64,000 bases of DNA from Dillenia suffruticosa (lineage: Eukaryota > Streptophyta > Magnoliopsida > Dilleniales > Dilleniaceae): contig JAVTVX010000027.1 in the NCBI GenBank assembly GCA_033439265.1, positions 3,053,001 to 3,117,000 on the forward strand, written 5' to 3'. The notes under the pieces were generated by a model. That model did not search any database. It was given only the letters and a program-made list of their open reading frames with translations, and was not told where the DNA came from. A program made the translations under genes and the position numbers. Of this stretch, positions 24,462-35,650 are shown in pieces. Each line of letters begins with the position of its first letter. Position 1 is the first letter of the stretch.

Positions 24462-26403
24462 GATATTGCTCTTGTAAGTTGTAATTTACTCTTTTAGGTT
24501 AATCGTATTTTGTTTGAAAAATCTTTCCTTAGGTTTTTCTTAATAAATTGAAACATAAAGATTTTTTTTCTTATTGTATTTTCGTTTGATTGTAGCTGTT
24601 AATGAATTCTTAGCATATTTATTATCATACCAATTAATAGTTGGTGTAGTTAAAAAAATTAAATTATTTAATAAAAATTTATATTTAAATATTAAAAATA
24701 AAAAAAATAATATTGGAATGATTCTTTCTAAAGAGAGTTTGATAACAATTCAGATTGAATTAGTAAGAAATATGACTCCGATCAGCCGAACAAATAAAAA
24801 AATGAAAAACATATTTGTTATCATCAAATCACATGGGCGAGCCTGTCATCACAAGTGGAGATGCATTTGCATGATATAGGTGGGCAAGGCACGATGCTTC
24901 CTTCCACTAAGGACCACTCGAGAAAATGGTAGCAACCGGGGATAAGAGGATGATGACCACCGCCACTACAATCAAATAATGCCCCTACCATCTGCTAGTG
25001 CGGCCTTTATAATGGGCCCCCCAAATAACGGTTCAAAATTCAAATTAAGTTTTGGTCAAAAGTATGTCCCAAAATATATACGGACAAAATGAATTCAATT
25101 TTACATTATTATATTTTAATTAATTTTAAATTGGATATTTATTTGAATTAACTAAAATAAACTAATGATCTTATTGAAAAATGGTAAAATAAATTTTAAT
25201 TTATTTAGTTTATCTAATATTAATTATCTGAGTATATAAATATCAATAAAATCACAAAAACTTATCGATATTTAGTTGGTTTAATAATTAGATATTGATA
25301 TATTTCAAAATTTAGGTTCAATTTATATATCAAAAAAATAAATATCGAGAGAACTTTACCCTTTAAGAATCTAATTCAGCTTAAATCGAATTTAATAAAA
25401 TTTAATATGGTTATCGAATATGATTGATTTATTGAAAAAATTAAAAAAAAAAATTAATTTGATTTAAATCAGATTTAATCAGAATACTATTGATTTATCA
25501 AACAAATCTTAAAAAGTCTTAATCGTCAAGAAATTAGGCCAAAGTTATCTTTTTACGATATCAAATCTATTTACGAAGGAGCATTGCTATTTATATAAAT
25601 ATAATTTGTTGATATATTTATTAAAAAAAAAAGTAGAATGATAATATGAGGAGAAACAAAGTTATATACCATAGCCCATACACATCCTAATGTACCAAAA
25701 AGGAAAGTAGGGGGCCATACCCTATTGAGTGAAATAAGATGTTCAAACTAAATTTCATGAGAATTTACTTAAGTTTATATGATAATTAATTTTTAATCAA
25801 ATTATCACATATCTTAACTAATTTAATAAAATATTTTATTAAAATTTGATTAAAAAAATATTGATATGAAATGACATCCTAAATATTTTATCTATTTAGT
25901 TAAAAAATTATTTTTATTTTATTTTATAAATAAAAAAAAATTAAAATAGAGACAAATTGAATCAATTTAACTTTTTTTTAACAATCCAGAGTCATTCATT
26001 AAACAACCTTCAGAGAAAGACTAAATTAGGAAATATGCTCAAGCTAGCAACTCAGAATTAATTTAAGTCCTGGGGTAGGGGCAGTTTAGTAAATCTGTTG
26101 TTTATATTATTTTTTACTAAATATATATTTTTTTGAAAAAGGTGTATAGAGTTTTGCATGAAATAGAATTATTATTACTATTAAATTAATTTAAGTCCTG
26201 GGGTAGGGCCATGTTAGATGCCACGTGGCGCGTTCCTCTCTCTCTATTTTTTTTTTTTTTTTGCCGCACCCTCATTAAATTCCTCATCAAATCTTCAACC
26301 AACTTCTTTGCCTTCCATTCCGTATATGTAAGCATAATTGCAGCCACAACAACAGTATACTCAGGAATATTCAAGAAAGTCTTGAGAGTGAGAGAGAGAG
26401 AGA
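24462..26403. other. intergenic between the monooxygenase array and the CAD gene
   Basis: AT-rich spacer. 25240-25440 holds a copy of a dispersed AT-rich repeat also seen at 23260-23440 and 49110-49280. The ORF at 24574-24879 is low-complexity and rejected. The last 350 bp are the CAD promoter, including a 25-bp direct repeat (26056 and 26184) and a G-box. Confidence 0.5.
26220..26229. promoter_or_regulatory. perfect palindromic G-box in the CAD promoter
   Basis: GCCACGTGGC, 175 bp upstream of the ATG at 26404. In plants CACGTG cores of this form bind bZIP and bHLH factors (ABRE or light-type G-box). Function here is inferred from sequence only. Confidence 0.6.
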
Positions 26404-29400
26404 ATGGCGAAAAACCCAGAAGAAGAACACCCAGTTAAGGCTTTTGGTTGGGCTGCTAGAGATTCCTCCGGCATTCTCTCTCCTTTCCATTTCTCTCGGA
26501 GGTCTCTCTCTCTTCCCTGGTGACACATTTCTTAGTAATTTTTGTCACTGAATTTCGTTTTTTCCTTCTTTGCTTAATTAATTTGTTTCAGTGTTTAAAG
26601 TAGAGAAGACAATGATCCTGAGATTATAATATCTTATGGCGTGTTCTGTACATTCTGTATTCTTTGGTGGTTGTGATCTGGGTTTGAAATTTTGGCCGTT
26701 TTAGATCCTCCTCCACCCTTTTGGCATTTGCCTTTTGTTTATTAAACCCTTAAAAGTGCACGTTCTTCGAGCAATTGTAAGATCAGGATTTTTTTTTTCT
26801 TTATTCAAAAGATCAGGGCAATTTAATTTGGCATGCTTAGTGTCGAACCAGATATTCCATAAAAATGGCTGGAGACCCCGATGTTAATGCCCGGAGGGGT
26901 AGCTACTTTGGTTGGCCCCCGTTTCCTTTTCGACTAGGAAAAAAAAATGTGGCATGACTTTTTTTTTTTTTACCCTGAAAAAAAATTGGATCAACTAATA
27001 TTTGCTCAATTGAAGAACTTTAAATTCGTCCCCCTGAATAGGTCTGATGATGGGAATTCTTATGTTTGTGGCAACGAACTAAAGAAAGAAATAACCCCAC
27101 AAAAGAAATTTTTATAAATATCCTAGAAAGACTACCATTTGATTTGAGGAATGCAATGGAGCACAAATCTGAAGCATGGATTCATAGCACATATTATGTA
27201 ACCAAGATCTATATTGCGGATTCTGAAGCTTTTTAAATCCATATACGTATGCTCTTTAGCATTTTCCATTTGATTTTGGCATTCCTTCTGGTATGCTCGA
27301 ATTATTTTTTCTTCGAGTTGATATCTATAATCAATGTATATGCGTTCTATATAAGCATAGATGTAATTAGTAAATAATAATTTTTAGAGGATTTGGCTGA
27401 ATTTATACAAACCAAACATAGTGGAGAGAAGTTGTTTATTGAAGGAGATCTAAAGAGACATGTAGGAGAGAAAAATGATGGATTCGAAATCATACATGAA
27501 AATTTTGGTTTCGACAGTTGGAATGAGATGAAAAGTACCATTATAAAGTTTGCCCAAGTATTCGATTTTGTATTTGTAAACACCTTCTTCAATAAAAGGA
27601 GTTACACGTAATTACATAAAGAAGTGGATCAAATGCCAGTCAAATAGATAGTTTTCTCGTTGGGAGATGTGATAGAATGACTTGTAAGGATTATAAAGTT
27701 ATATCGGGAAAAAGTACAGCAACACAGTATAGACTTTTAGTTTTAGATGTACGTGTGCCAAAAGGACAAAAAAAATATCATCTATTTGTGAACCCAAGAA
27801 TTAAGTGGTGGAATTTGAAAAAATAAAAAGTGATGACTTTTAAAGACAAATTAATTCGAATAGCAAATTGGTCTGCAAATGATGATTCATAAATAATGTG
27901 GAAAGAGATGTTTACTAATAGTTCTTGGTGTATCTATGAGTTGGGCTCCAATAGGTAAGGAAACGAGAAAATACAAATTGTTATTCGAACTAAACAAAAG
28001 TATTATAAGAACTTTAAAGATAATTGTAATAGCGGTACATATGAAAAATATAAAAGTTAAAAAAAAAGAGGTAAAAATGATTATTTGCGAATCAAAGAGT
28101 AAAGTATTTAATGAATTATATAAAAGACTGGAACTAAAAATGAAGAAAGAGAGATCTACAAAATTACCAAACTAAGAAAAGAAAGGGAAAAGATTTAAAT
28201 GGTGTTAGGTGTATTAAGAGTGATACCAATAGTTTACTTGTACGAAATGAGGACATAAGAAAGAGTTAGAGGGACTATGTTGATAATCTCTTTAATGTTA
28301 AGAATACAACAGATATAAGAAATATTGAGGTACCTATAGAAGAGATCAATAAAGATTTTAAATGTAAAATTCGTTCCATGAAATAAAAAAGATCTTTAAG
28401 AGAATAAAAAATAATAAAACCATAACTCCTGATAGTATTTCCATTGAAGTGTGGAAATATTTGGATGAATTTGGTATAAAAATGTTAACGAATCTTTTTA
28501 ACAAAATTTGGCAAATCAAGGAAATGTCTCAAATATGGAGGGAGAGCGCACTTATATTACTATATAAGAATAAATGAAATATATAAAATTACTGAGAAAT
28601 TAAATTTATGAGTCATACCATGAAATTATGGGAGAGAGTGGTGGAGTATAAATTGAAATTGAAGATAAAAGTATTTTAAAATCAATTTGAGTTTATATTT
28701 AGAAAATCAACCACGAAATCAATCAATTTGTTAAAACATTTGATGGAGACATTTAAATTACAAAAGAGAGACCTACATATGGTATTGGAAAAATCATATG
28801 ATAGGGTTTCTAGAGACGTATTGTGGTGGACGTTGATAAATAAAAGGATCTTATTGAAATATATTAATTTTATTAAAAATATGTATGAGCAAACTGTAAC
28901 TAATATAAGAATTTACGGGGGTTTAAGTGATAATTTTCCTATTAACATTGGACTCCATCTAAGTTCGACATTAAGTGTCATCATTTTTGCAATAGTGATA
29001 GATGAAATAAAAAAAAGCATACAAAATGAAATACCATAGTGTATACTTTTTACAGATGATATAGTGTTGATCGATGAAAATAGAGTTATGGAGGATCATA
29101 CTAGAATCTAGATGATTTAGATTAAATAAATCGAAAATTGAGTATATGTGATATATATTTAACAGCAATCATCAGATAAAAAAATGATTAAATTAGAAGA
29201 AAAAGACGTAACAAAAAGTGAACGTTTTAGATATTTTAATTCTATCATTCAAAATGATGGCAATATAGATGGAGATATAAATCATAAAATTTAAGCCAGT
29301 TGGATGAAATGGAGAAGGACATCCAAAGTTTTTTGCGATCGCACAACACCATTGTATTTGTAGGAAAAGTTCTATAGAATTACAGTAACACCTGCACTAT

Positions 29401-32400
29401 TGTATGATATTGTGTGTTGGGTCATTAAACAATAACAAAAATAGAAAATTATTATAACAAAAATTAGGATATTTATGTAGATGTGTGGCAAAACTAGAAG
29501 GAATAGAATTAAAAATGAAAAAAATTGTAATAAGTTGAGAATTAGTTCAATTGTGGATAAAATGCGAAATTGTTATCTGAAATGATTTGGATATGTGCAA
29601 CGAATATCCAAAAATGCACTGGTTAAAAGAATCAAGAACTTAAATTTATAAGATTTAGTAAAACGTATAGGTAGAATATTGAAAATTTGGATATAAATTA
29701 ATCGTAAAGATATAATAGTTAAGAGTTTAGATGAAGAGATGACTTTAGATAGAAATGAGTGGCGTAAGAGAATCGGCACAAATTATACCAACATTTTTTT
29801 CTCTTTCTTTTTTTTTAATTTTTATAATATTTATCTCTCAAATGGTCGATTTCAACTAAGAGATTAAGACATAGGCGGTTGTTATTGTTGGAGTCTATAT
29901 CTGTTCAAGTTTTGTAGGACATGTCCACAATTTATTGGACCTTGAAATTTGATCTAGCGGGGCGAAAGCCATGGAATTTTTCTTTCAACAAGGGATGTTA
30001 ATGCCCCAAAATGTTCGATATTGTGAATAAATGTTCAAATGACATTTATTGGCTTGGCGTTTATATTTGTCATGCTCGTGTTTTCCAACATAGGTGTAGC
30101 AAAGGCCACTTTCTGATGTTTTTTCATAACAAAAGATAAGGAGTTGATTTTTCCTCCTAATCAGTGTCCCAGTTCACGTGTTTAATTGTTACTGAAGACT
30201 TATGTTGATCTCTCTTTTTGGTGATTCAAACTACTGTGTCGCTATTATGGTAGGTTCTCATTGCCATATACTTGTTGGGCACCTTTAATCACTCTTGATC
30301 TTGTTCAATTTGTTGGCAGAGAGAATGGAGATGATGATGTCACAATAAAAATTCTTTACTGCGGAGTGTGCCATTCCGACTTGCATGCTGCGAAGAATGA
30401 ATGGGGTTTCACAAATTATCCTATAGTTCCAGGGTATATCCTTTAAACTTTTATTTTTTAATTCTCAAATTCTGTATAAATAGATTCTTAACCTGTTATT
30501 TTTGGGTGCTGTTCTTATTCTTATAATTTTCTACCCCTAAAATTACAATAGTCTAGCATTAGCATTGTAAACTGATCCTAAAAGATCTGGTTTTCCTTTT
30601 GACATTCTGTGGAGAACGATTTTAAAGGGGGGGGGGGAGATCAGCCTTTCTTTTTGTCTCAAGTCCATGTACAAATTTTGAGTTTTGGAATCCCCATATA
30701 TGTAATGTCACAAATGGTTTCATGCTTAACAACTGCAGCTTTTCAATGCATCATCTTCTTGCAGATGTCATCCTTGGTGCTTCATGAATTGACATGTGTT
30801 CCTCCTTACATTCTTGTTGCATTGTACATGGATGTATCAATGGCACGAGTTGATGTATGTACAGCTCGCAGTGTGCTTGCCCAAAAAACCAATTTTTAAA
30901 TTTCTCTCCCTCTCTCTTGTTTTATTTATTTAATGTAGGCATGAAATTGTTGGCATTGTGACCAAAGTTGGGAAGCAAGTACAGAAGTTCAGAGTAGGTG
31001 ACAAAGTTGGGGTTGGAGTCCAGGTGGGATCTTGCAAGTCATGTGAAAGCTGCCAGCAGGACTTGGAGAACTACTGCCCACAGATGGTCTTCACTTATAA
31101 TTCTACTGATTGTGATGGGACAAAGACCTACGGAGGCTATTCTGACGTGATCGTTGTACATCAGCACTATGTGCTCCGATTTCCTGATAACTTGCCATCT
31201 GATGCAGGGGCACCGTTACTTTGTGCTGGGATCACAGTCTACAGCCCTATGAAATATTATGGAATGATTGAACCAGGGAAGCACTTGGGTGTAGCAGGAC
31301 TTGGTGGGCTTGGTCATGTAGCCATAAAGTTTGGGAAGGCCTTTGGGCTTAAAGTAACTGTGATAAGTGGCTCCCCAAGTAAAGAAATTGAGGCGATCAA
31401 CAGGCTTGGTGCAGATGCTTTTCTTGTCACCAGTGATTCCGCTAAAATGAAGGTGCATTAAAATTTTTTCTAAACAAGTATGCAATGGGGGATCAACAGT
31501 TATTTGTGGCATGAGAATTATGTGCAACTAATTGTGTCTGGGTTTGATCTGTTAAGAGTTGTTCCTAAAACTGAGTAGTTAAATCTTGAGGAGCTGCTAT
31601 TTATTTGTTTACTTTTACTGACCAAAAAAGATGACAATCTTTCATAGTTTACTTAGCTTAATTCTGCCTGCGCTGTTGCGCCTATTTTAGATTGGTCGAC
31701 TGAACTCTCCTGAATTCTCTCATCCCCTTAAGGAGCCCTGAACGGTAAGCATATGGTAGATATGGCTTACTTAGCCTAATCAAGGACTCAGGATATGTTG
31801 ATTTAGATAAAGTGGTTGTCAAAACAGTAAGCATCTCATCCATGAGAAAATGTTAACTCTTCGGTGATGCTCTGCTTGGGCAAGATCAGATAAGGTATAT
31901 GGTAGATATGGTCCCTCCATTTGTTAATTTTGCTAATGGTCAATTTGGTGACACTATTTATGCTCGAATTGAACAGGATAATCAATGCTCTAACTAGCTT
32001 TCTGTTGAATAGAAAAAAAAATATGATCTAACTTCGGCTCCTCTTGTGCAGGCTGCTATGGGTACCATGGACTTTATCATCGACACCATATCTGCTGTTC
32101 ATCCTTTGCTTCCATTACTCCGTCTACTCAAGCTGAATGGAAAGTTGGTTACTGTGGGTTTGCCCGATAAGCCGCTAGAGCTGCCAATCTTTCCGTTGGT
32201 CCTAGGTACAGTGGGATATCCGTCATTTTCCTTCTAGAAAGAGAGTGTGTGTCTTTATTTTTTTTGGGTTGGATGGATCCATGTGTGAATATCTTGCTGT
32301 GCGTATTTGTTTGAGCGGTCTACTTCCCAAATCATAGGAGCCAGGGACTGCTAATTGGGTGGCCATGTTTCATGTTCCATTCATAAATTAGGAAATATAA

Positions 32401-33650
32401 ATATATATATATATATCATTATTGATGCAGTTATACAGGAGGTTTTCATATACAGGAGGACATTATATAGATTTACTTTAAAGGGCTCACCCAGTACACA
32501 AAATGCTTTCGGCTTAGTGCGAGGATAGGGGGAGAGTGGACGTATATGTACATAGCCTTCCCCTTGCATGTTTGCAAAGAGGCTGTTTTCATGCCTCAAA
32601 CCCATGACCTGGAGGTCACCAAAGGAGTACTGACCGTAATTGTTTCTACTTCCATTGCAGTCCCATCTTGAAGTTGTCAGTCCTTAAATTTTTAAATATG
32701 GGTTGCTGTAGAATCAGGTTGGCACAAATATGTGAAGTTTCATGTACCCGCGTCTTGTTGTCATAGCTTTATCCAGAATAAGCCTTATGCAATGCGATTG
32801 GTCCATCATTTGGAGGGAACGGTCTCTCAACCCATATTATTGAATATGAGACCATTTCTTCTTGTAATGAACTTGAAAGGTTTTTAATTCACAACTAGTT
32901 CTTTCTAGTTGGGCTCCTATCTCTTCCCCCCACATTGGTCCTCAACAAAGCCCAATCTGTCTTCAGGTCATGTTATATATTAGTGGAGAAAGGATTTATA
33001 GGTAAATGCTGCCAATGAGATATATAATGTGCCTTATATTAGCTAGAGCTCAACTGGCAACATCCTCTCTCCCCCTTGTAAAGGTCTCAAGTTCAATCTC
33101 ACTATGTACCTGATATTGTCAAAGAGAGGAAGGTAATTAAGAGGGTGCGTAACATGGTTATTCTCCCCAGGGAAATAAGGCATTACGTCCCCTTAGTTGC
33201 AAAACATGAGACATACTTTAGAAAACTTAACATGATTACCCTTATTTTACTAAAAGTTACCCCTCTATGTTGCTCTCCACTGTATTCAGAAGGCTTCTTA
33301 GGTTCTATTTCTCATGTATTTGTAATGTGTAAGTATATTATAATTTCCTCTTTGAAGCTTATATCAGGTTGTATTTATCTTCCAAAATTATTTCAAGGAA
33401 CCACCCATATGGTCGACTCCTAAGATGTCTTTGTATTATCCTTACAGGACGGAAACTCATAGGTGGAAGTGATGCTGGAGGGATAAAAGAGACACAAGAG
33501 ATGCTTGATTTTTGTGCAAAGAATAACATCACTGCTGATATTGAGCTAATTAAGATGGATGAGATCAACAAAGCAATGGAACGACTGGCCAAATCAGATG
33601 TCAGGTACCGCTTTGTGATCGATGTGGGAAACTCCTTGTCACTCCCGTGA
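26404..33650 (+). CDS. CAD: cinnamyl alcohol dehydrogenase-family zinc alcohol dehydrogenase
   Basis: Five exons (26404-26501, 30320-30433, 30939-31452, 32052-32205, 33448-33650) give 360 aa, a standard CAD length. Visible residues: catalytic zinc ligands C47, H72-E73 and C166; the structural-zinc cysteines C103, C106, C109 and C117; and the NADP-binding GLGGLG at 191-196 followed by VISGSPSK. The N-terminus [19 protein letters not shown] and the C-terminus [13 protein letters not shown] are typical of the family. Members reduce cinnamaldehydes to monolignol alcohols or oxidise and reduce other allylic alcohols such as 8-hydroxygeraniol, usually in the cytosol; sequence alone does not give the substrate. 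Intron 1 is 3.8 kb and carries a decayed LINE in sense orientation. Introns 3 and 4 (0.6 and 1.2 kb) are ordinary or SINE-bearing. All junctions are GT-AG and no disruption is seen. Confidence 0.94.
27380..29890 (+). mobile_element. decayed 5'-truncated LINE (non-LTR retrotransposon) in CAD intron 1
   Basis: Fragments in shifting frames follow plant LINE order. Endonuclease-like sequence is at 27390-27600 ([16 protein letters not shown], then a DFVFVNTFF-type stretch). Reverse transcriptase is at 28390-29090 ([26 protein letters not shown], then the active-site block FTDDIVLID at about 29050). The C-terminal end is at 29735-29775 ([10 protein letters not shown]), followed by a TTG-rich tail near 29873-29890. 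Many stops and frameshifts show it is dead. It lies in the same orientation as the host gene, between CAD exons 1 and 2. Confidence 0.82.
32475..32645 (-). mobile_element. Au-type SINE in CAD intron 4
   Basis: Read on the minus strand the element has a tRNA-like B box (GGTCATGGGTTTGAGGC), then AACAGCCTCTTTGCA, CATGCAAGGGGAAGGC, a spacer, and an end reading TTTGTGTACTGGGTGAGCCC. This order matches the widespread plant Au SINE (recognised from memory, not searched). It lies downstream of a short AT microsatellite (32400-32418). Confidence 0.72.
33040..33150 (+). mobile_element. possible tRNA-derived SINE fragment in CAD intron 4
   Basis: AGAGCTCAACTGGCAAC resembles an A box and GGTCTCAAGTTCAATCTC, about 40 bp downstream, resembles a B box. 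Length and ends could not be fixed. Confidence 0.4.
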
Positions 33651-34891
33651 GCTGCTATTTTGCTTATTCCTCGAGCCCAAAAAATCAAGCTAGTATAACT
33701 TTTTATATATCTCAAAAAATGTTGTATGGAGACACAAAACTTTCTAAAATCTTGGATTCTTGGAGTTATGTGGTTGTTTCATTGTCCTCGACACTGTTTC
33801 TTTTGTAGTTTGCAATATGGCATTATCTCACTTGCCCCTTTCAACATCTTATAAAATTTTCTTCTCTATGTTATATAGTGTTAGGTCCTTTTTTATTTTA
33901 TCTGCTTTATATGTGGATCGCGCCTGTGATGCTCGTGTGAATATATATATACATATATATCATTTTTTCCGAATTGTTTGTCACGAGTTGATCAAAATCA
34001 ATGCCCGTGACCGATGATGTCACAGTGCATTGACCTGGGATGAGGATAAATCATTTTAAATGCCTGTACACCTAATCACCAGTATCTGCATTACGTTAGA
34101 TGCAATTTTTTCCCTTAAATCTTACCAAATAGACATATTGATCGACGTGGCTATCCTAACCCTTTTTGAATGACGAGTTGTGGTCCTTCAGCTGCTCCCG
34201 CAGCTGCTGTTAACTGAAAGAGTGGTTAATTTATATAACTTACTTTTCTTTGAAGTATTTGATCAATCTGTCATCCTTTATTTGTTCTTTTAGTTGAGTG
34301 GATCAGCTAAGATTATTACTTGTTACTGCGCCATTAGCTTGCATGAACCCTAAGCTGCGCCCGACAGAAGTTGTGAAATACAATTTGCATGAACCCTAAC
34401 TGATTTACCAATCCGTGCATGGAAGGCAGTGGCTATGATTTTTGCCGCTATGATTTTTGCCGCTATATAAAAAATGTGTGTTATGGTTGCAAGTTATTGT
34501 CTGCAATGCTATTGCAATTAGGTGTAGACCGGGCGGACCGAATATTGCAGTTATACCGTGTGAATTATGCTGCCTCCCATCAATAATCACAATCCCATGT
34601 TTCCTGTTTATGCAGAGAGAGAGCATACCTTACGACCAGACTGATGCATATGGATTGTGGGAAAATCATATATTTATAATTCAAGATTGAAATATTAGTC
34701 GGATCTTATGGGTTGATAAATCTGAATCACCGTGAAGCAAGAAACTCCTTCACAACTTTGTCATTGATAACACAAGGTGCATTTAAAGTGATGATTTTCA
34801 TAATCAATAAGGCAACCTCATTTAGCTTGGACCTCATCCCTATAAATAAACATTGTACTTATAGCATAATCACTCCATTTACTGTGTTAGA
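33651..34891. other. intergenic between CAD and the citrate-binding cluster
   Basis: 3' UTR of CAD, then unremarkable sequence with a short tandem repeat of GCTATGATTTTTGCC near 34431-34462. From about 34810 the DNA becomes the promoter of the first citrate-binding locus (TATAAATA at 34841-34848) and is clearly homologous to the promoter at 41640-41712. Confidence 0.5.
34841..34848 (+). promoter_or_regulatory. TATA box of the broken citrate-binding copy 1
   Basis: TATAAATA 51 bp upstream of the ATG at 34892, in the same position as TATAAGTA of copy 3, so the promoter of the pseudogene still looks intact. Confidence 0.6.
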
Positions 34892-35650
34892 ATGAAACCT
34901 TTCATTTCCTCGTTAGCTTCTCTGCCCCTTATAGCTGTTCTGCTCCATCTAAACCACCTATATGTGGCTTCTGAACCTATTGACCCTACAGTGGGGTTCG
35001 TCTCTCTTCCCCTAAACCAGTCATTCTATCATATTCAAAAGCCTTATGATGTTCCAGAAGATGAACGATACAGCTTTGTCGATGGCATTCGTAGATTCTG
35101 GGTTTACTAGACTGATAAACCCCACTCTCCAACCAGCCAAACAAACCCCCGCACTGAATTTGCTATACAAGTAAGCAATACCAAATAGGTTTTAGATTCA
35201 CTAGCATAGGTTCCTCCTTTGTTACTTGACTCAAAACTTGGTCATCTTTCAGGGATATAACTATTCTTCGGGTGTTTGGCAATTTGAGGGATATGGCTAT
35301 GTGCCAAATGGAACATCTGGAGTTTGCATAATGCAGGTTTTCGGAGCAGCCCCTCCTCGAGCCACCATGCTATTGCTTAGGGTCTACAATGGATCACTCT
35401 CGTACTACAGGACTCCAGTCTTGGTGCCTGACATCTATGATGAGTGGTTCAGGCTTAATCTAATTCACGATGTTGATGCTTTGCCAAAGTTGATGTTTAC
35501 ATTGATGGCGATCTCAAATTTGAAGCCGGTGGTCATGGCGGCACGTCTCATAGCTTGAAGTGTGGTGTCTATGCTCAAGATGATGATTCTTATTATATGG
35601 AGTCCCGTTGGAGAGATATCAAAGTCCTGAGAAAAGTGACTGATTTTTAG
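34892..35650 (+). pseudogene. CBP: citrate-binding protein-like, copy 1, broken
   Basis: Two exons (34892-35170 and 35253-35650) align base for base with copy 3 (41713-42469), including the 82-nt intron and splice sites. Two lesions are visible. A TAG stop at 35108-35110 stands where copy 3 has TCA, cutting the protein at residue 72. A 2-nt insertion (TT) near 35482 in the stretch encoding DVDAAK shifts the frame, so exon 2 is 398 nt instead of 396. The signal peptide, promoter and the rest remain intact, so decay is recent. A truncated 72-residue secreted product could still be made. Confidence 0.88.

Noticed and set aside
24574-24879. 101-codon ORF after copy 4
   Set aside because: Lys/Asn/Ile-rich translation of AT-rich DNA, overlapping no conserved motif.
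30609-30899. 96-codon ORF between CAD exons 2 and 3
   Set aside because: It lies inside CAD intron 2, which has clear GT-AG ends, and shows no domain.
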